From: Melittangium boletus DSM 14713
GTDB taxonomy: Bacteria > Myxococcota > Myxococcia > Myxococcales > Myxococcaceae
Assembly: GCF_002305855.1 (NCBI RefSeq)
Contig: NZ_CP022163.1
Span: 1,488,292 to 1,552,291, forward strand
Direction: 5' to 3'
Length of the DNA: 64,000 nt
Position 1 is the first letter of the stretch. Each line of letters starts with the position of its first letter. The notes beneath the pieces are model-generated. The model did no database searches. It saw only the letters and a program-made list of their open reading frames with translations, and was not told the origin of the DNA. Shown piece after piece: positions 1-8,372 of this stretch. The position numbers and the translations under genes are program-made.

Positions 1-494
1 TTGAGCACCTGGTTCTTGAACCAGCCCACGAAGTCCGCGTTGGTCGTGCGGCCCATGCCCACCAGGCCCACCACCAGCTTCTCCGGCTCCGTCACGCGGA
101 TGGAAAAGTCACCGTAGACCATCGTCCCGATGCCCAGGCCCGTCTCCGGGTCGCGCACGTCACCGATGGGTCCGCCGAACTTCACGCCCGTGATCTCGCG
201 CGTGGTGACGAAGAAGACCTCGGTGATGAAGAGGTTGCCGCCGGTGAAGCCCTCGATCAGCCGGCCCAGGAAGGGGATGTTCTTGCTGTCCAGCTGGTGC
301 CGACCCGGCCCCAGCTTGCCCTCCACCTTCCCGTCCTTCACGAAGAGGGCGACCTCGTCGGCATCGACGGTGAGCTGGGTGAGCATCCGGATGTTCTTTT
401 CCGGATACTTGTAGACAATCTCGCCCTTCGCCTCGTCGGCCCGCGCGATGAAGTTGCGCTGCGACTCGTCCTTGATCGTACCGAAGAATCCCAT
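1..494 (-). CDS. SPFH-domain protein (virion core protein-like), 3' end outside window
   Basis: The frame opens at an ATG (complement of 492-494) and stays open to the window edge, giving 164 residues without a stop. The protein begins MGFFGTIKDESQRNFIARAD and continues with a beta-rich segment (YKYPEKNI, LFVKDGKVEGKLGPGRHQLD) that resembles the SPFH/YdjI-type 'virion core protein' family. These are band-7-like scaffold proteins often associated with membranes or protein quality control. A GGAGG about 13 nt upstream supports the start. The C-terminal part is missing, so any trailing zinc-ribbon domain, common in this family, cannot be checked. The family call rests on pattern recognition only; the precise role is unknown. 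Confidence 0.7.
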   Translation of the reverse strand, partial: MGFFGTIKDESQRNFIARADEAKGEIVYKYPEKNIRMLTQLTVDADEVALFVKDGKVEGKLGPGRHQLDSKNIPFLGRLIEGFTGGNLFITEVFFVTTREITGVKFGGPIGDVRDPETGLGIGTMVYGDFSIRVTEPEKLVVGLVGMGRTTNADFVGWFKNQVL

Positions 495-683
495 CGTGCT
501 TTCGTCGCCTCCAAGAGACCGCGTCGACCACCGGGAGCCCACGCCGCCTTTACCTCCAACGGATAGCGCCCGGACCTATTGCATGCCCGACGAACGCACC
601 GCTCCCGGCCTGTCCCCCGACCATGCCAGAAGGACCGCGTCCTTGGCCAGTCAACCCGGCGAGCCCTCGTCCGCCCCCTGACC

Positions 684-1484
684 TCAACCCCAACGGCTCA
701 AGAGCCGCTCCCGGTCCAGCAGGCGGACACTCGCCCACAGCAGCCCCAGGTCCAGCAGCAGCACCACGACGCCCTGCGACGCGTAATAGGCCGGCCCGGC
801 CTTGAGAAATCCCGCGATCTGCCCCGCCACCAGCCCCACGATCGGCAGCACCACCAGGGCGGCGAGCTGTTGGGCGGTCCGGGCCTCGGCCACCCGCGCG
901 GAAATAAGCACCGCTACCCCATTGCCGAAGAAAGCGAAGAGCGGGGCCAGCACGAGCACCCCGAAGAGCCACAGCGCGTTGGGCATCAGCAGCCCCTGGC
1001 CCAGCGGCCAGCCCACCACGTCCACGCCGACGCACAAGAGCACGAAGGCCACCCAGGAGATGAGCACCGCGGGCACCAGTGACGCCAGGCTCTTGCCGGC
1101 CACCAGCTCCATCGCCGTCACCGGAGAGGCCAGCAGGGGCTCCAGGGTGCGCCGCTCGCGCTCTCCCGCCACGCTCTGCGAGGAGATGAGGATGGGCACG
1201 AACACCGGCATCAACAGGAACATGCCGAACCAGTCCATCAACGTGCGCTCCACCAGGAAGCGCCCCGCGTTGAAGTCCCGGGGCAGCGACGGGTCGTAAA
1301 AGAGCGCGATGACACGCAGGTTGGTGTCGGTCGGGTCGCGCACGTACGTCCAGACGACGATGACCGGGACGACCACCAACACCAGGGGCAGCGCCGCCAT
1401 GGCGAGCAGCAGCGAGGGGTTCTTGCGCAGGTCCAGGAAGTCCTTCCAGAAGACGGCCAGCGCGCGCCGGGGATGGAACGACAT
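684..1484 (-). CDS. ABC-2 type transporter permease
   Basis: This is a 266-residue inner-membrane protein with about six hydrophobic segments: one near residues 20-45 (LVLVVVPVIVVWTYV), and others around FGMFLLMPVFVPILIS, VLISWVAFVLLCVGV, LFGVLVLAPLFAFFG, LVVLPIVGLVAGQ and a C-terminal one. The motif SVAGERERRTLEPLLASPV after the second segment is typical of the NatB/YhaP-type ABC-2 permeases. The ATG at 1484 lies 2 nt after the stop of the ATPase gene, so the two form one transcription unit and one exporter. The substrate cannot be read from sequence; NatAB-like sodium export or export of a lipid or glycan are possibilities. Confidence 0.85.
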   Translation of the reverse strand: MSFHPRRALAVFWKDFLDLRKNPSLLLAMAALPLVLVVVPVIVVWTYVRDPTDTNLRVIALFYDPSLPRDFNAGRFLVERTLMDWFGMFLLMPVFVPILISSQSVAGERERRTLEPLLASPVTAMELVAGKSLASLVPAVLISWVAFVLLCVGVDVVGWPLGQGLLMPNALWLFGVLVLAPLFAFFGNGVAVLISARVAEARTAQQLAALVVLPIVGLVAGQIAGFLKAGPAYYASQGVVVLLLDLGLLWASVRLLDRERLLSRWG

Positions 1485-1486
1485 GG

Positions 1487-2404
1487 CTACTCCCGCCCTT
1501 CCCGGATGAGTTCCAGGTAGACCTCCTCGAGCGGGCGCAGGGCCGGAATGGCGCTGCGCACGCGGGCTCCCGCGCCCACCAGACAGGCCACCACGTCGGG
1601 CGCCTGGGTCTCGTCCGTCAGCATCACCCGCAGGCGCCCGCCCTCGGCGAGCGCGGGAGGAGCGAACGGCAGCACCGCCAGCGCCTCCACGAAACGCGCC
1701 GCGTCTCCCTCCACCTGAACCTCCAGCGAGCTGCCCGTGCGCCGCAACTCCTGGAGCGGGGCCAGCGCCAGCAGCCGCCCCTTCACCACCGCCACGCGCG
1801 TGCACAGCCGCTCCACCTCGGTCAGGTTGTGCGAGCACAGCACGAGGGTGCGCCCCTCCGCCGCCAGCTCCGCCACCGCGTCGCGCACCGTGCGCGCGGA
1901 CTCGGGATCCAACCCGCTCGTGGGCTCGTCCAGGAAGAGCACCTGGGGCTCGTGCACCAGCGTGCGCACGATGGCCAGCTTCTGCCGCATGCCCTTGGAA
2001 AAGCTCCCGCAGGGCTCGTCCTCGCGGCCACCGAGACCGAACCGCTCCAGCCAGGCCTGGGCCCGGGGCCAGGCCTCGCGCTCATCCAGCTCGTGCAGCT
2101 TCATGAAGAAGCGCAGGTTGTCCCGGGCACTCAGCCGCTCGTAGAGCCCCGGCTGTTCGGTGAGCAGGCCCACGGTGCGGCGCAGGGACTCGCCGTCCGT
2201 GCGCACCGAGTGGCCCCAGACATGCGCCTCGCCCTCGGAGGGCTGGAGCAGCCCCGTGAGCATGCGCACCGTGGTCGTCTTCCCGGCACCGTTGGGCCCG
2301 AGCAGGCCGAACACCTCGCCAGGATGAACGTCGAAGGTCAGACCCTGTACCGCGGTGCGCGCGCCAAAGCGCTTGGCGAGCCCCCGCACGGAGATGCCGC
2401 TCAA
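1487..2404 (-). CDS. ABC transporter ATP-binding protein
   Basis: This is a 305-residue ABC ATPase with Walker A GPNGAGKTTT near residue 38, a Q-loop region, the signature SFSKGMRQKL, Walker B VLFLDEPTSGLDP and the H-loop in LCSHNL. About 80 residues follow the nucleotide-binding domain, as in NatA/CcmA-like drug or polysaccharide exporters. The chosen start is TTG (complement 2402-2404), which overlaps the stop of the upstream glycosyltransferase as TTGA, giving a protein that begins with the usual beta strand (SGISVRGLAKRFG). It pairs with the permease immediately downstream. The overlap with the glycosyltransferase implies translational coupling and suggests a link to surface glycan or lipid export, which is inference. 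Confidence 0.88.
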   Translation of the reverse strand: MSGISVRGLAKRFGARTAVQGLTFDVHPGEVFGLLGPNGAGKTTTVRMLTGLLQPSEGEAHVWGHSVRTDGESLRRTVGLLTEQPGLYERLSARDNLRFFMKLHELDEREAWPRAQAWLERFGLGGREDEPCGSFSKGMRQKLAIVRTLVHEPQVLFLDEPTSGLDPESARTVRDAVAELAAEGRTLVLCSHNLTEVERLCTRVAVVKGRLLALAPLQELRRTGSSLEVQVEGDAARFVEALAVLPFAPPALAEGGRLRVMLTDETQAPDVVACLVGAGARVRSAIPALRPLEEVYLELIREGRE

Positions 2405-4689
2405 TCGATGGTCACCAGGACGAACTTGTTGTTGATGTCGCGGTCGATGACCGTGACCGTCTTGTCGGTGCCCGCGTTCTGGCGCAGCAGGCCCAGCCGG
2501 TTGTGCTCCACGAGCGCCCACTCGCGGCCGGGCTGCTCCACGAAGGGCTTGAGCTTGGGCGTTTCGCGGATCTGCTTCACGGTGTTGCGCGAGTAGAACG
2601 TCTCGCCGCGCCAGTTCATCAGATAGGCGGCGATGGGCTCGTCCGGCTTGCGCTGGGCGTAGTAGCGCCAGAACAGGTCGCGCTGCGTCCAGTGGTGCGA
2701 CAGGTCCACCCAATGGCCCCAGTTGAACCAGAGCGCGAAGCCCGCCGCGAGCGCCCAGAAGACGCCGTAGAGCATCACCCGCATCCGCGAGAGCGCGGCT
2801 ACCGCGGCCACGCCTCCCGCCACGGTGAAGGTGAAGCCGAGGAGCATCTTCACGTTGACCGGCTCGGACAGGGACTTGAGGAGCGAGTCACTGGCGAGCG
2901 AGCCCCGCAGGCCGCGAATGAGGCAGCCCACCCCGAGCACCAGCAGGAGGGAGGCGAGGGTCCACAATCCCGTGCGCGACTCCGCGTCCGCGCGCCAGGC
3001 CTGCCACGCCATCCAGACCCCCACGAGTCCCACGGCCACGCCCACCCCCGGCGTGGCGGGCAGCGTCCCAGGCGCGACGAGCGGCACGACGAAGGCCACG
3101 CCCAGCGCCAGGCACAACAGGGCCATCGCACGGGAGGCATGCGAGCTGCCCGCCTTGGCCGGGAACACGCCCAGCGCCAGGTAGGCGCCCACGACGAGCA
3201 GCAGCACCGCCAGCAGATCCCCCATCCACAACGGACGGGAGGAGAACATGGCGATGGGCTTGGTGACGAGATCGGCCGGATAGGGCCGGTCATAGTTGTA
3301 GACGAAGAGGTCGGTGAAGTCCTTGGGGTTGCCGGCCAGGTCGTGGCCCACGAGCAGGAAGAGCACGAACCCGAAGACGAGGCTCATGGTGTGGGCCTCG
3401 AGGCCCTCCTCCCACAGCCGGTCCACGAAGAGGGCGATGAGGATGGCGAGCCCCGGCAGCACCGGGAAGACGTAGTGGTGGAACTTGGTGGCCGAGGAGG
3501 CCAGCAGGGTGAAGGAGAAGGCCACCCAGAGCGCGGCGATGAGCGCCAGATGATCGGCCTTGTCCGGCGAGCGCGGGCGCAGCCGGGTCACGAGCGCGAA
3601 GGCCCCGGGGATCAACGCCACCCAGGGGAAGATGGCGAAGCCTCCCTGCTCGATGAAGTACACGAAGGTGCCACCCGGCGTGGTCGTGTGCACGCCCGCG
3701 CTCAGGCGATTGAGGTGGTCGTGGATGAAGAAGCGGTACCAGAAGAGCTTGCCCTCGTCGTCCACGCCATCGAAGAGGCACAGCACGAGGTACCAGGGCA
3801 CCGCCACCGCCGCGAACACGAGGATGCCCGTGCCCAGCTTCATCTTGTACAGCTGCGCCCACACCCCGGGCATGGGCCGCTTGCCCTCGCGCACCTCGGC
3901 GCGCACACCGGGCTCCAGCAGCCAGCGCAGGTGCGCGTTGATGCTCGCGGCGTCATAGGGGACGACGGCGAAGAGGGCGTAGAGCAGGAGGATGATGGCC
4001 GGCAGACCCACGCCCAGCAGCCCCTTGGCCAGCGTGGACAGGCCCAGGAAGACATAGAAGGCGTACCACCACGCGGCGCGGTGGCGGGTCGTGTCGTCCA
4101 ACTGGCCGATGAGCGCGCACGCCATGGCGCACACCAGCGTGGTGACGAAGGGCGTGTCCGTCACCGTCTGGCGGGTGAGCAGGAAGTAGAGCGGCATGGT
4201 GGCCAGCACGAAGCCGGTGGCCAGGCCCGCGCGCAGGCTCACCACCCGGGCCACCGCCAGCGACAGCAGCGACACCGCGGCGATGCTCAGCAGCGCGAAG
4301 GGCAGCCGCATGCCCCACTCCGTGTAGAGCCCCAGCGCGCCCTCGGTGCGCGTCGCCCCCACCACCTGCATGCCCAACGCCTGCATCCACATGGTGAGCG
4401 GCGGCTTGGAGAAGAACCAGGCGTTCTCCCAGAAGGGGAACACGTAGTCCCGGCGTTGGATCATCTCCCGGCCCACTTCCCCGTAGTGCGTCTCCCAGGG
4501 ATCCCACAGGCCCACCGCGCCCAGGTAGGGCACGAAGAGCAGCGCCGCGAAGGCGGCCGTCGCCAGGGCCACGCGCAGGGTCGGATCCAGCGCCATCCAC
4601 CGCTTCGCCCAGGGCTCCTGATCAATGCCCTTGCCGAGAACGGCCTCGGTGAAGGTCCGCGGCACCTGCCGCACTCCGTTGCTCTCCAC
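2401..4689 (-). CDS. GT-C membrane glycosyltransferase (ArnT/PMT-like, GT39/GT83)
   Basis: This is a 762-residue multi-spanning protein that probably transfers a sugar from a lipid-phosphate donor on the periplasmic side. After the first membrane segment (about residues 40-60) it carries LWDPWETHYGEVGREM, the acidic first-loop motif of ArnT/PMT_2 enzymes, followed by FFSKPPLTMW, also typical of ArnT. About a dozen hydrophobic segments follow, then a soluble C-terminal domain ending VLVTID. An in-frame open stretch continues upstream to 4860, but GTG at 4689 is preferred because a GGAGG lies 10 nt upstream and a promoter fits at 4742-4770. It overlaps the ABC ATPase gene by 4 bp, so the three genes form one unit. 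The acceptor is unknown. Confidence 0.82.
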   Translation of the reverse strand: MESNGVRQVPRTFTEAVLGKGIDQEPWAKRWMALDPTLRVALATAAFAALLFVPYLGAVGLWDPWETHYGEVGREMIQRRDYVFPFWENAWFFSKPPLTMWMQALGMQVVGATRTEGALGLYTEWGMRLPFALLSIAAVSLLSLAVARVVSLRAGLATGFVLATMPLYFLLTRQTVTDTPFVTTLVCAMACALIGQLDDTTRHRAAWWYAFYVFLGLSTLAKGLLGVGLPAIILLLYALFAVVPYDAASINAHLRWLLEPGVRAEVREGKRPMPGVWAQLYKMKLGTGILVFAAVAVPWYLVLCLFDGVDDEGKLFWYRFFIHDHLNRLSAGVHTTTPGGTFVYFIEQGGFAIFPWVALIPGAFALVTRLRPRSPDKADHLALIAALWVAFSFTLLASSATKFHHYVFPVLPGLAILIALFVDRLWEEGLEAHTMSLVFGFVLFLLVGHDLAGNPKDFTDLFVYNYDRPYPADLVTKPIAMFSSRPLWMGDLLAVLLLVVGAYLALGVFPAKAGSSHASRAMALLCLALGVAFVVPLVAPGTLPATPGVGVAVGLVGVWMAWQAWRADAESRTGLWTLASLLLVLGVGCLIRGLRGSLASDSLLKSLSEPVNVKMLLGFTFTVAGGVAAVAALSRMRVMLYGVFWALAAGFALWFNWGHWVDLSHHWTQRDLFWRYYAQRKPDEPIAAYLMNWRGETFYSRNTVKQIRETPKLKPFVEQPGREWALVEHNRLGLLRQNAGTDKTVTVIDRDINNKFVLVTID

Positions 4690-4741
4690 GGGGAAGTCGC
4701 CTCCGTCCGCCTCTGCCCGGACACCGGATCCGGGTCGCGGC

Positions 4742-4770
4742 CTTATACCCCCGCCCCCTACCTGGGTCGA
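4742..4770 (-). promoter_or_regulatory. Putative sigma-70 promoter of the glycosyltransferase-ABC operon
   Basis: On the minus strand, TCGACC (complement 4765-4770) and TATAAG (complement 4742-4747) are separated by exactly 17 bp. The inferred transcript starts near 4735, leaving a leader of about 45 nt before the GTG at 4689. This supports the shorter start chosen for the glycosyltransferase. Predicted from the sequence only. Confidence 0.5.
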
Positions 4771-4907
4771 CCTCCGCCCGAGGCGACGTCTGACGTGAGG
4801 GCCGTGCAGGGAGCGGTGGAGGGGCGCGGCCACCTGTCCGATGGACAACGCTTCTGTCAAGGGTCTTGCTACGGCAAAAGCCCTGTTGTTTAGGGCAGAT
4901 ACCCTCC

Positions 4908-4937
4908 TTGAGGTGCCCGGGGGCGTTCTGCTATAGC
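4908..4937 (+). promoter_or_regulatory. Putative sigma-70 promoter of the FHA protein gene
   Basis: TTGAGG at 4908-4913 and TATAGC at 4932-4937 are spaced by 18 bp, ending 18 nt before the GTG start at 4956. An AAGGGG ribosome-binding site lies at 4941-4946. The geometry is good, though the leader is very short. Confidence 0.45.
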
Positions 4938-4955
4938 TGTAAGGGGACTCTACTC

Positions 4956-6656
4956 GTGCTGAAGCTCATCATCGAAGACGACGAAGGGCGAAAGACCGTC
5001 GTTCCCTTCATGCGCGACGAGATCACGATCGGTCGTCAGGAGGGGAACACCATCCGCCTGACTGAACGCAACGTGTCTCGGCGCCACGCCCGCCTCTTGC
5101 GCCAGAACGGGCACGTGCTGGTGGAGGATCTGGGCAGCTACAACGGCGTGCGCATCAATGGAGAGCGCATCCAGGGGCCTGCCCAGGTCGGAGACGGCGA
5201 TCTCATCCAGATTGGCGACTACGATCTGGCCCTCCAGCAGGAGGCCGCCGTCCAACCGCCCATCGCGCCCACCATCCGGGTGCCGAGCGCCGCGCTCCAG
5301 GCGGCCCTCGAGGAAAACGAGCGCACGGCCGAGGACGACGCCGAGGATACCCCCGCTCCTCATGACGAGGAGACCACCTCGCCCCAGTCCGCCGACCAGC
5401 GCCGCCACGCCACCGCCGTGATCCGGTTGGATCAGGTGGAGGCCAACCGGCCGCGCCGGGCCGAGCCGGTGCCCGCGGAAGAGGCACCCCATCTGGTGGT
5501 GGTGAGCCCCGAGTTCAAGGGCCAGGAGTTCGCCTGCATCAGCACCGAGATGCGGGTGGGCCGTACCGAGGACAACGACATCGCGATCGATCACCGCTCG
5601 CTGTCGCGGCTACACGCGAAGATCGTCCGCGAGGACTCGGGTGAGTGGCGCGTGCTCGACATGCAGTCCGCCAATGGCCTGAGCGTCAACGGCGAGAGCT
5701 ACGCCCAGGCGCCCCTGACCCACGGAGATCTGCTCGAGCTGGGCCACGTGAAGCTGCGCTTCATCGGTCCCGGCAAGAGCGCCGATGGCATCCTGCACGA
5801 CGGGAGCGCCAAGGGCTCGCGCAAGGGCCTCATGCTGGGCCTGGTGGGCGTCGTGGTGCTCGGTGGGCTCGCGGGAGCCGCCTGGTTCGCCCTCGGACCC
5901 AAGGACCCGGCCACCTCGCCGCCCGTCGCCACGGGCACGCCGCCGTCGGCCCCGTCCGCCAAGGAGCCTCCCACCCAGGCCACCGCCCCCAACACGCCGC
6001 CCACCCCGACCGCGCCCACGCTCGAGGACAAGCTCCAGAGCGCCCAGAAGGCCATGGACGAGCTGGACTTCGACACGGCGGTGACCACGCTCGAGGCGCT
6101 CGGCACCGAGGGCAAGCGCCCCGAGGGCGTGCAGGTGCTGCTCGATCAGGCCCGCGGCGAGAAGTCGGCGCGCAAGAGCCTGGATCAAGCCCAGAAGGAT
6201 TTCGCCGCCGGCAAGTACCCGGAGGCCCAGAAGGCCCTGGCCGCCTCCGAGGCCACGCTCGCATTCGCCACCGAGCACACCGCCCTCAAGCAGAAGGTGG
6301 AGGCCGCGCTCAAGCCCGCCGAAAAGCCCGGCACCACCAAGCCCGTGGCCGGCTCCGTCAAGCAGAGCCCCGCCGAGCAGGCCAAGGAGCATTACGACGA
6401 AGGGATGAAGCTGCTCTCCAAGAAGCAGAACCGGGAAGCGGAGCAGCTCTTCAAGAAATGCCTCGAGGTCGATCCGACCTACGCGTACTGCCACATGATG
6501 TGGGGCGCCGCGGTGGCGAGGCTGGGCCGTGTCGATGAGGGCGCCCAGCATTACCGGGAGTTCCTGAAGCTCGCGCCGAACGACAACAGGGCGCCGCAGG
6601 TCAGGAAGCTGGTCGAGGACTACGAGAAGACTCAAACCCAAGGGGACGGTAAGTAG
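4956..6656 (+). CDS. Tandem FHA-domain membrane protein with C-terminal TPR
   Basis: This is a 566-residue protein. FHA domain 1 spans about residues 15-80 (IGRQEGNTIRL, SRRHARL, SYNGVRING) and FHA domain 2 about 180-262 (VGRTEDNDIAI, SRLHAKI, SANGLSVNG). Both retain the GR, SxxH and NG residues that bind phosphothreonine. A single membrane segment (about 291-313) is followed by a Pro/Thr/Ala-rich stretch and a TPR-like region (about 477-545). The FHA domains should face the cytoplasm and read Ser/Thr kinase signalling, which is abundant in myxobacteria, with the TPR part outside. The start is GTG at 4956 because AAGGGG precedes it and the protein then opens with the FHA beta strand. A receiver-XRE gene follows 62 nt downstream. 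Confidence 0.85.
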   Translation: MLKLIIEDDEGRKTVVPFMRDEITIGRQEGNTIRLTERNVSRRHARLLRQNGHVLVEDLGSYNGVRINGERIQGPAQVGDGDLIQIGDYDLALQQEAAVQPPIAPTIRVPSAALQAALEENERTAEDDAEDTPAPHDEETTSPQSADQRRHATAVIRLDQVEANRPRRAEPVPAEEAPHLVVVSPEFKGQEFACISTEMRVGRTEDNDIAIDHRSLSRLHAKIVREDSGEWRVLDMQSANGLSVNGESYAQAPLTHGDLLELGHVKLRFIGPGKSADGILHDGSAKGSRKGLMLGLVGVVVLGGLAGAAWFALGPKDPATSPPVATGTPPSAPSAKEPPTQATAPNTPPTPTAPTLEDKLQSAQKAMDELDFDTAVTTLEALGTEGKRPEGVQVLLDQARGEKSARKSLDQAQKDFAAGKYPEAQKALAASEATLAFATEHTALKQKVEAALKPAEKPGTTKPVAGSVKQSPAEQAKEHYDEGMKLLSKKQNREAEQLFKKCLEVDPTYAYCHMMWGAAVARLGRVDEGAQHYREFLKLAPNDNRAPQVRKLVEDYEKTQTQGDGK

Positions 6657-6718
6657 CCCCAGGGACGCGCTCCGCGCATTCCGGGCCGCCATCCGCCCCC
6701 TCACAAAGGAGAAGGTTC

Positions 6719-7312
<594 letters not shown>

Positions 7313-7322
7313 GCCCGAGCGG

Positions 7323-7340
7323 GGCGGGGCAGCCCCCGCC
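7323..7340. terminator. GC hairpin between convergent genes
   Basis: GGCGGGG (7323-7329) pairs with CCCCGCC (7334-7340) around a CAGC loop. It lies exactly between the stop of the receiver-XRE gene and the stop of the enoyl-CoA hydratase gene. There is no T-tract on either strand, so it could be a weak bidirectional or Rho-assisted stop at best. Confidence 0.35.
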
Positions 7341-8117
7341 TCAACGGCCGCGGAAACGGGGTGTGCGCTTCTCCAGGAAGGCCGCCCTGCCCTCGCGGGC
7401 ATCCTCGCTCGCGAAGGCCCGTGCCCGCACCTCGCGCGACCAGGCCCGTTCCTCCTCGGACAGGGCAGGCCGCGTGAGCAACCGGAAGCTCTCCTTCATC
7501 CCCGCGATCGCCAGGGGCGCCTGCGCGGCGAGCGTCCGGCACAGCTCCATCGCCCGGGTCTCCGCATCCGGGAGGCACTCGTCCAACAAACCCCAGGCCA
7601 GCGCCTCCCTCGCGTCCAGCCGGCGCCCGGAGAGGAAGAGGATCTTCGCGCGCGCCACCCCCACCAGCCGGGCCACGCGCAACAAGCCATCCGGCGAGTA
7701 GACGATGCCCAGCCGCGCCGGGGGCATGCTGAAGAGCGCGTCCTCTCCGCCCACGCGGAAGTCACACGCCGCCGCCAGGTCGAAACCCGCGCCAAAAGCC
7801 GCTCCGCGCACCAGCGCGACCGTGGGCAGGGACAGCGCCTCCAGCCGTGCGAGGCATGCCATCAGCGCGTCATCCGGCAGCCGCTCCCCCGAGGGGACCG
7901 ACAACAGGTTCAAGTCGAAGCCCGAGCAGAAAGTGCCTCCCTCTCCCCGGATGAGCACGGCACGGGCCTGGCCGGGCGCCGCGGCCAGCGCCGCGTCCAA
8001 CCGGGCCACCTGATCGTCATCGAGCGCGTTGCGCCGGGCGGGATTGGACAGCGTCAGGACGAGCACTCCCTCGTCCTCGACGTCCACCCGAAGCGAGGAG
8101 GGCGGTATCGGATTCAT
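7341..8117 (-). CDS. Enoyl-CoA hydratase/isomerase family protein
   Basis: This is a 258-residue crotonase-fold protein, the normal family length. Visible features are the CoA/oxyanion segments RGEGGTFCSGFDLNLLS and GAAFGAGFDLAAACDFRVGG, the SMPPARLGIVYSPDG region, and a C-terminal Arg-rich tail (RTPRFRGR) typical of methylglutaconyl- or enoyl-CoA hydratases. It sits 6 nt downstream of a biotin carrier protein and a biotin carboxylase gene, which suggests a branched-chain (leucine) acyl-CoA route such as methylglutaconyl-CoA hydration (LiuC-like). That role is inference from neighbours. The exact substrate cannot be read from the residues. Confidence 0.82.
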   Translation of the reverse strand: MNPIPPSSLRVDVEDEGVLVLTLSNPARRNALDDDQVARLDAALAAAPGQARAVLIRGEGGTFCSGFDLNLLSVPSGERLPDDALMACLARLEALSLPTVALVRGAAFGAGFDLAAACDFRVGGEDALFSMPPARLGIVYSPDGLLRVARLVGVARAKILFLSGRRLDAREALAWGLLDECLPDAETRAMELCRTLAAQAPLAIAGMKESFRLLTRPALSEEERAWSREVRARAFASEDAREGRAAFLEKRTPRFRGR

Positions 8118-8123
8118 GTCGCC

Positions 8124-8336
8124 CTACTCCAGTACCACGAGCACATCGCCTTCGTTGACCGACTGGGATTCCCGGCAACGAATCTCCCGCACGGTGCCCT
8201 CCACTTCCGTCTCCACCGGCATCTCCATCTTCATGGATTCGAGGATGACGAGCGTGTCCCCCGCGGAGACCCGCTGCCCGACCTGGACCTCGATCTTCCA
8301 CACCGTCCCGGTGATGTGCGCCGCCACGTCCGCCAT
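8124..8336 (-). CDS. Biotin carboxyl carrier protein (minimal biotinyl domain)
   Basis: This 70-residue protein consists of almost nothing but a biotinyl/lipoyl domain. The biotinylation site is Lys36 in ESMKMEM, with 34-35 residues on either side, the normal placement for this fold. The start is ATG at 8336 ([10 protein letters not shown]), giving a complete domain. It carries CO2 on biotin between the biotin carboxylase encoded immediately upstream and a carboxyltransferase that is not in this window. In many acyl-CoA carboxylases this domain is fused to the biotin carboxylase; here it is a separate small polypeptide. Confidence 0.88.
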   Translation of the reverse strand: MADVAAHITGTVWKIEVQVGQRVSAGDTLVILESMKMEMPVETEVEGTVREIRCRESQSVNEGDVLVVLE

Positions 8337-8372
8337 CGCTGTGCTCCTCCTTAGGAAGTGCCGCATGCACCC

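Noticed and set aside
2503..4893. A 796-codon open frame antisense to the glycosyltransferase gene
   Set aside because: Its product is rich in His, Arg, Gly, Glu and Gln without domains. It mirrors the codon bias of a GC-rich gene on the other strand, which alone explains the length. The sense frame has clear membrane and ArnT-like motifs.
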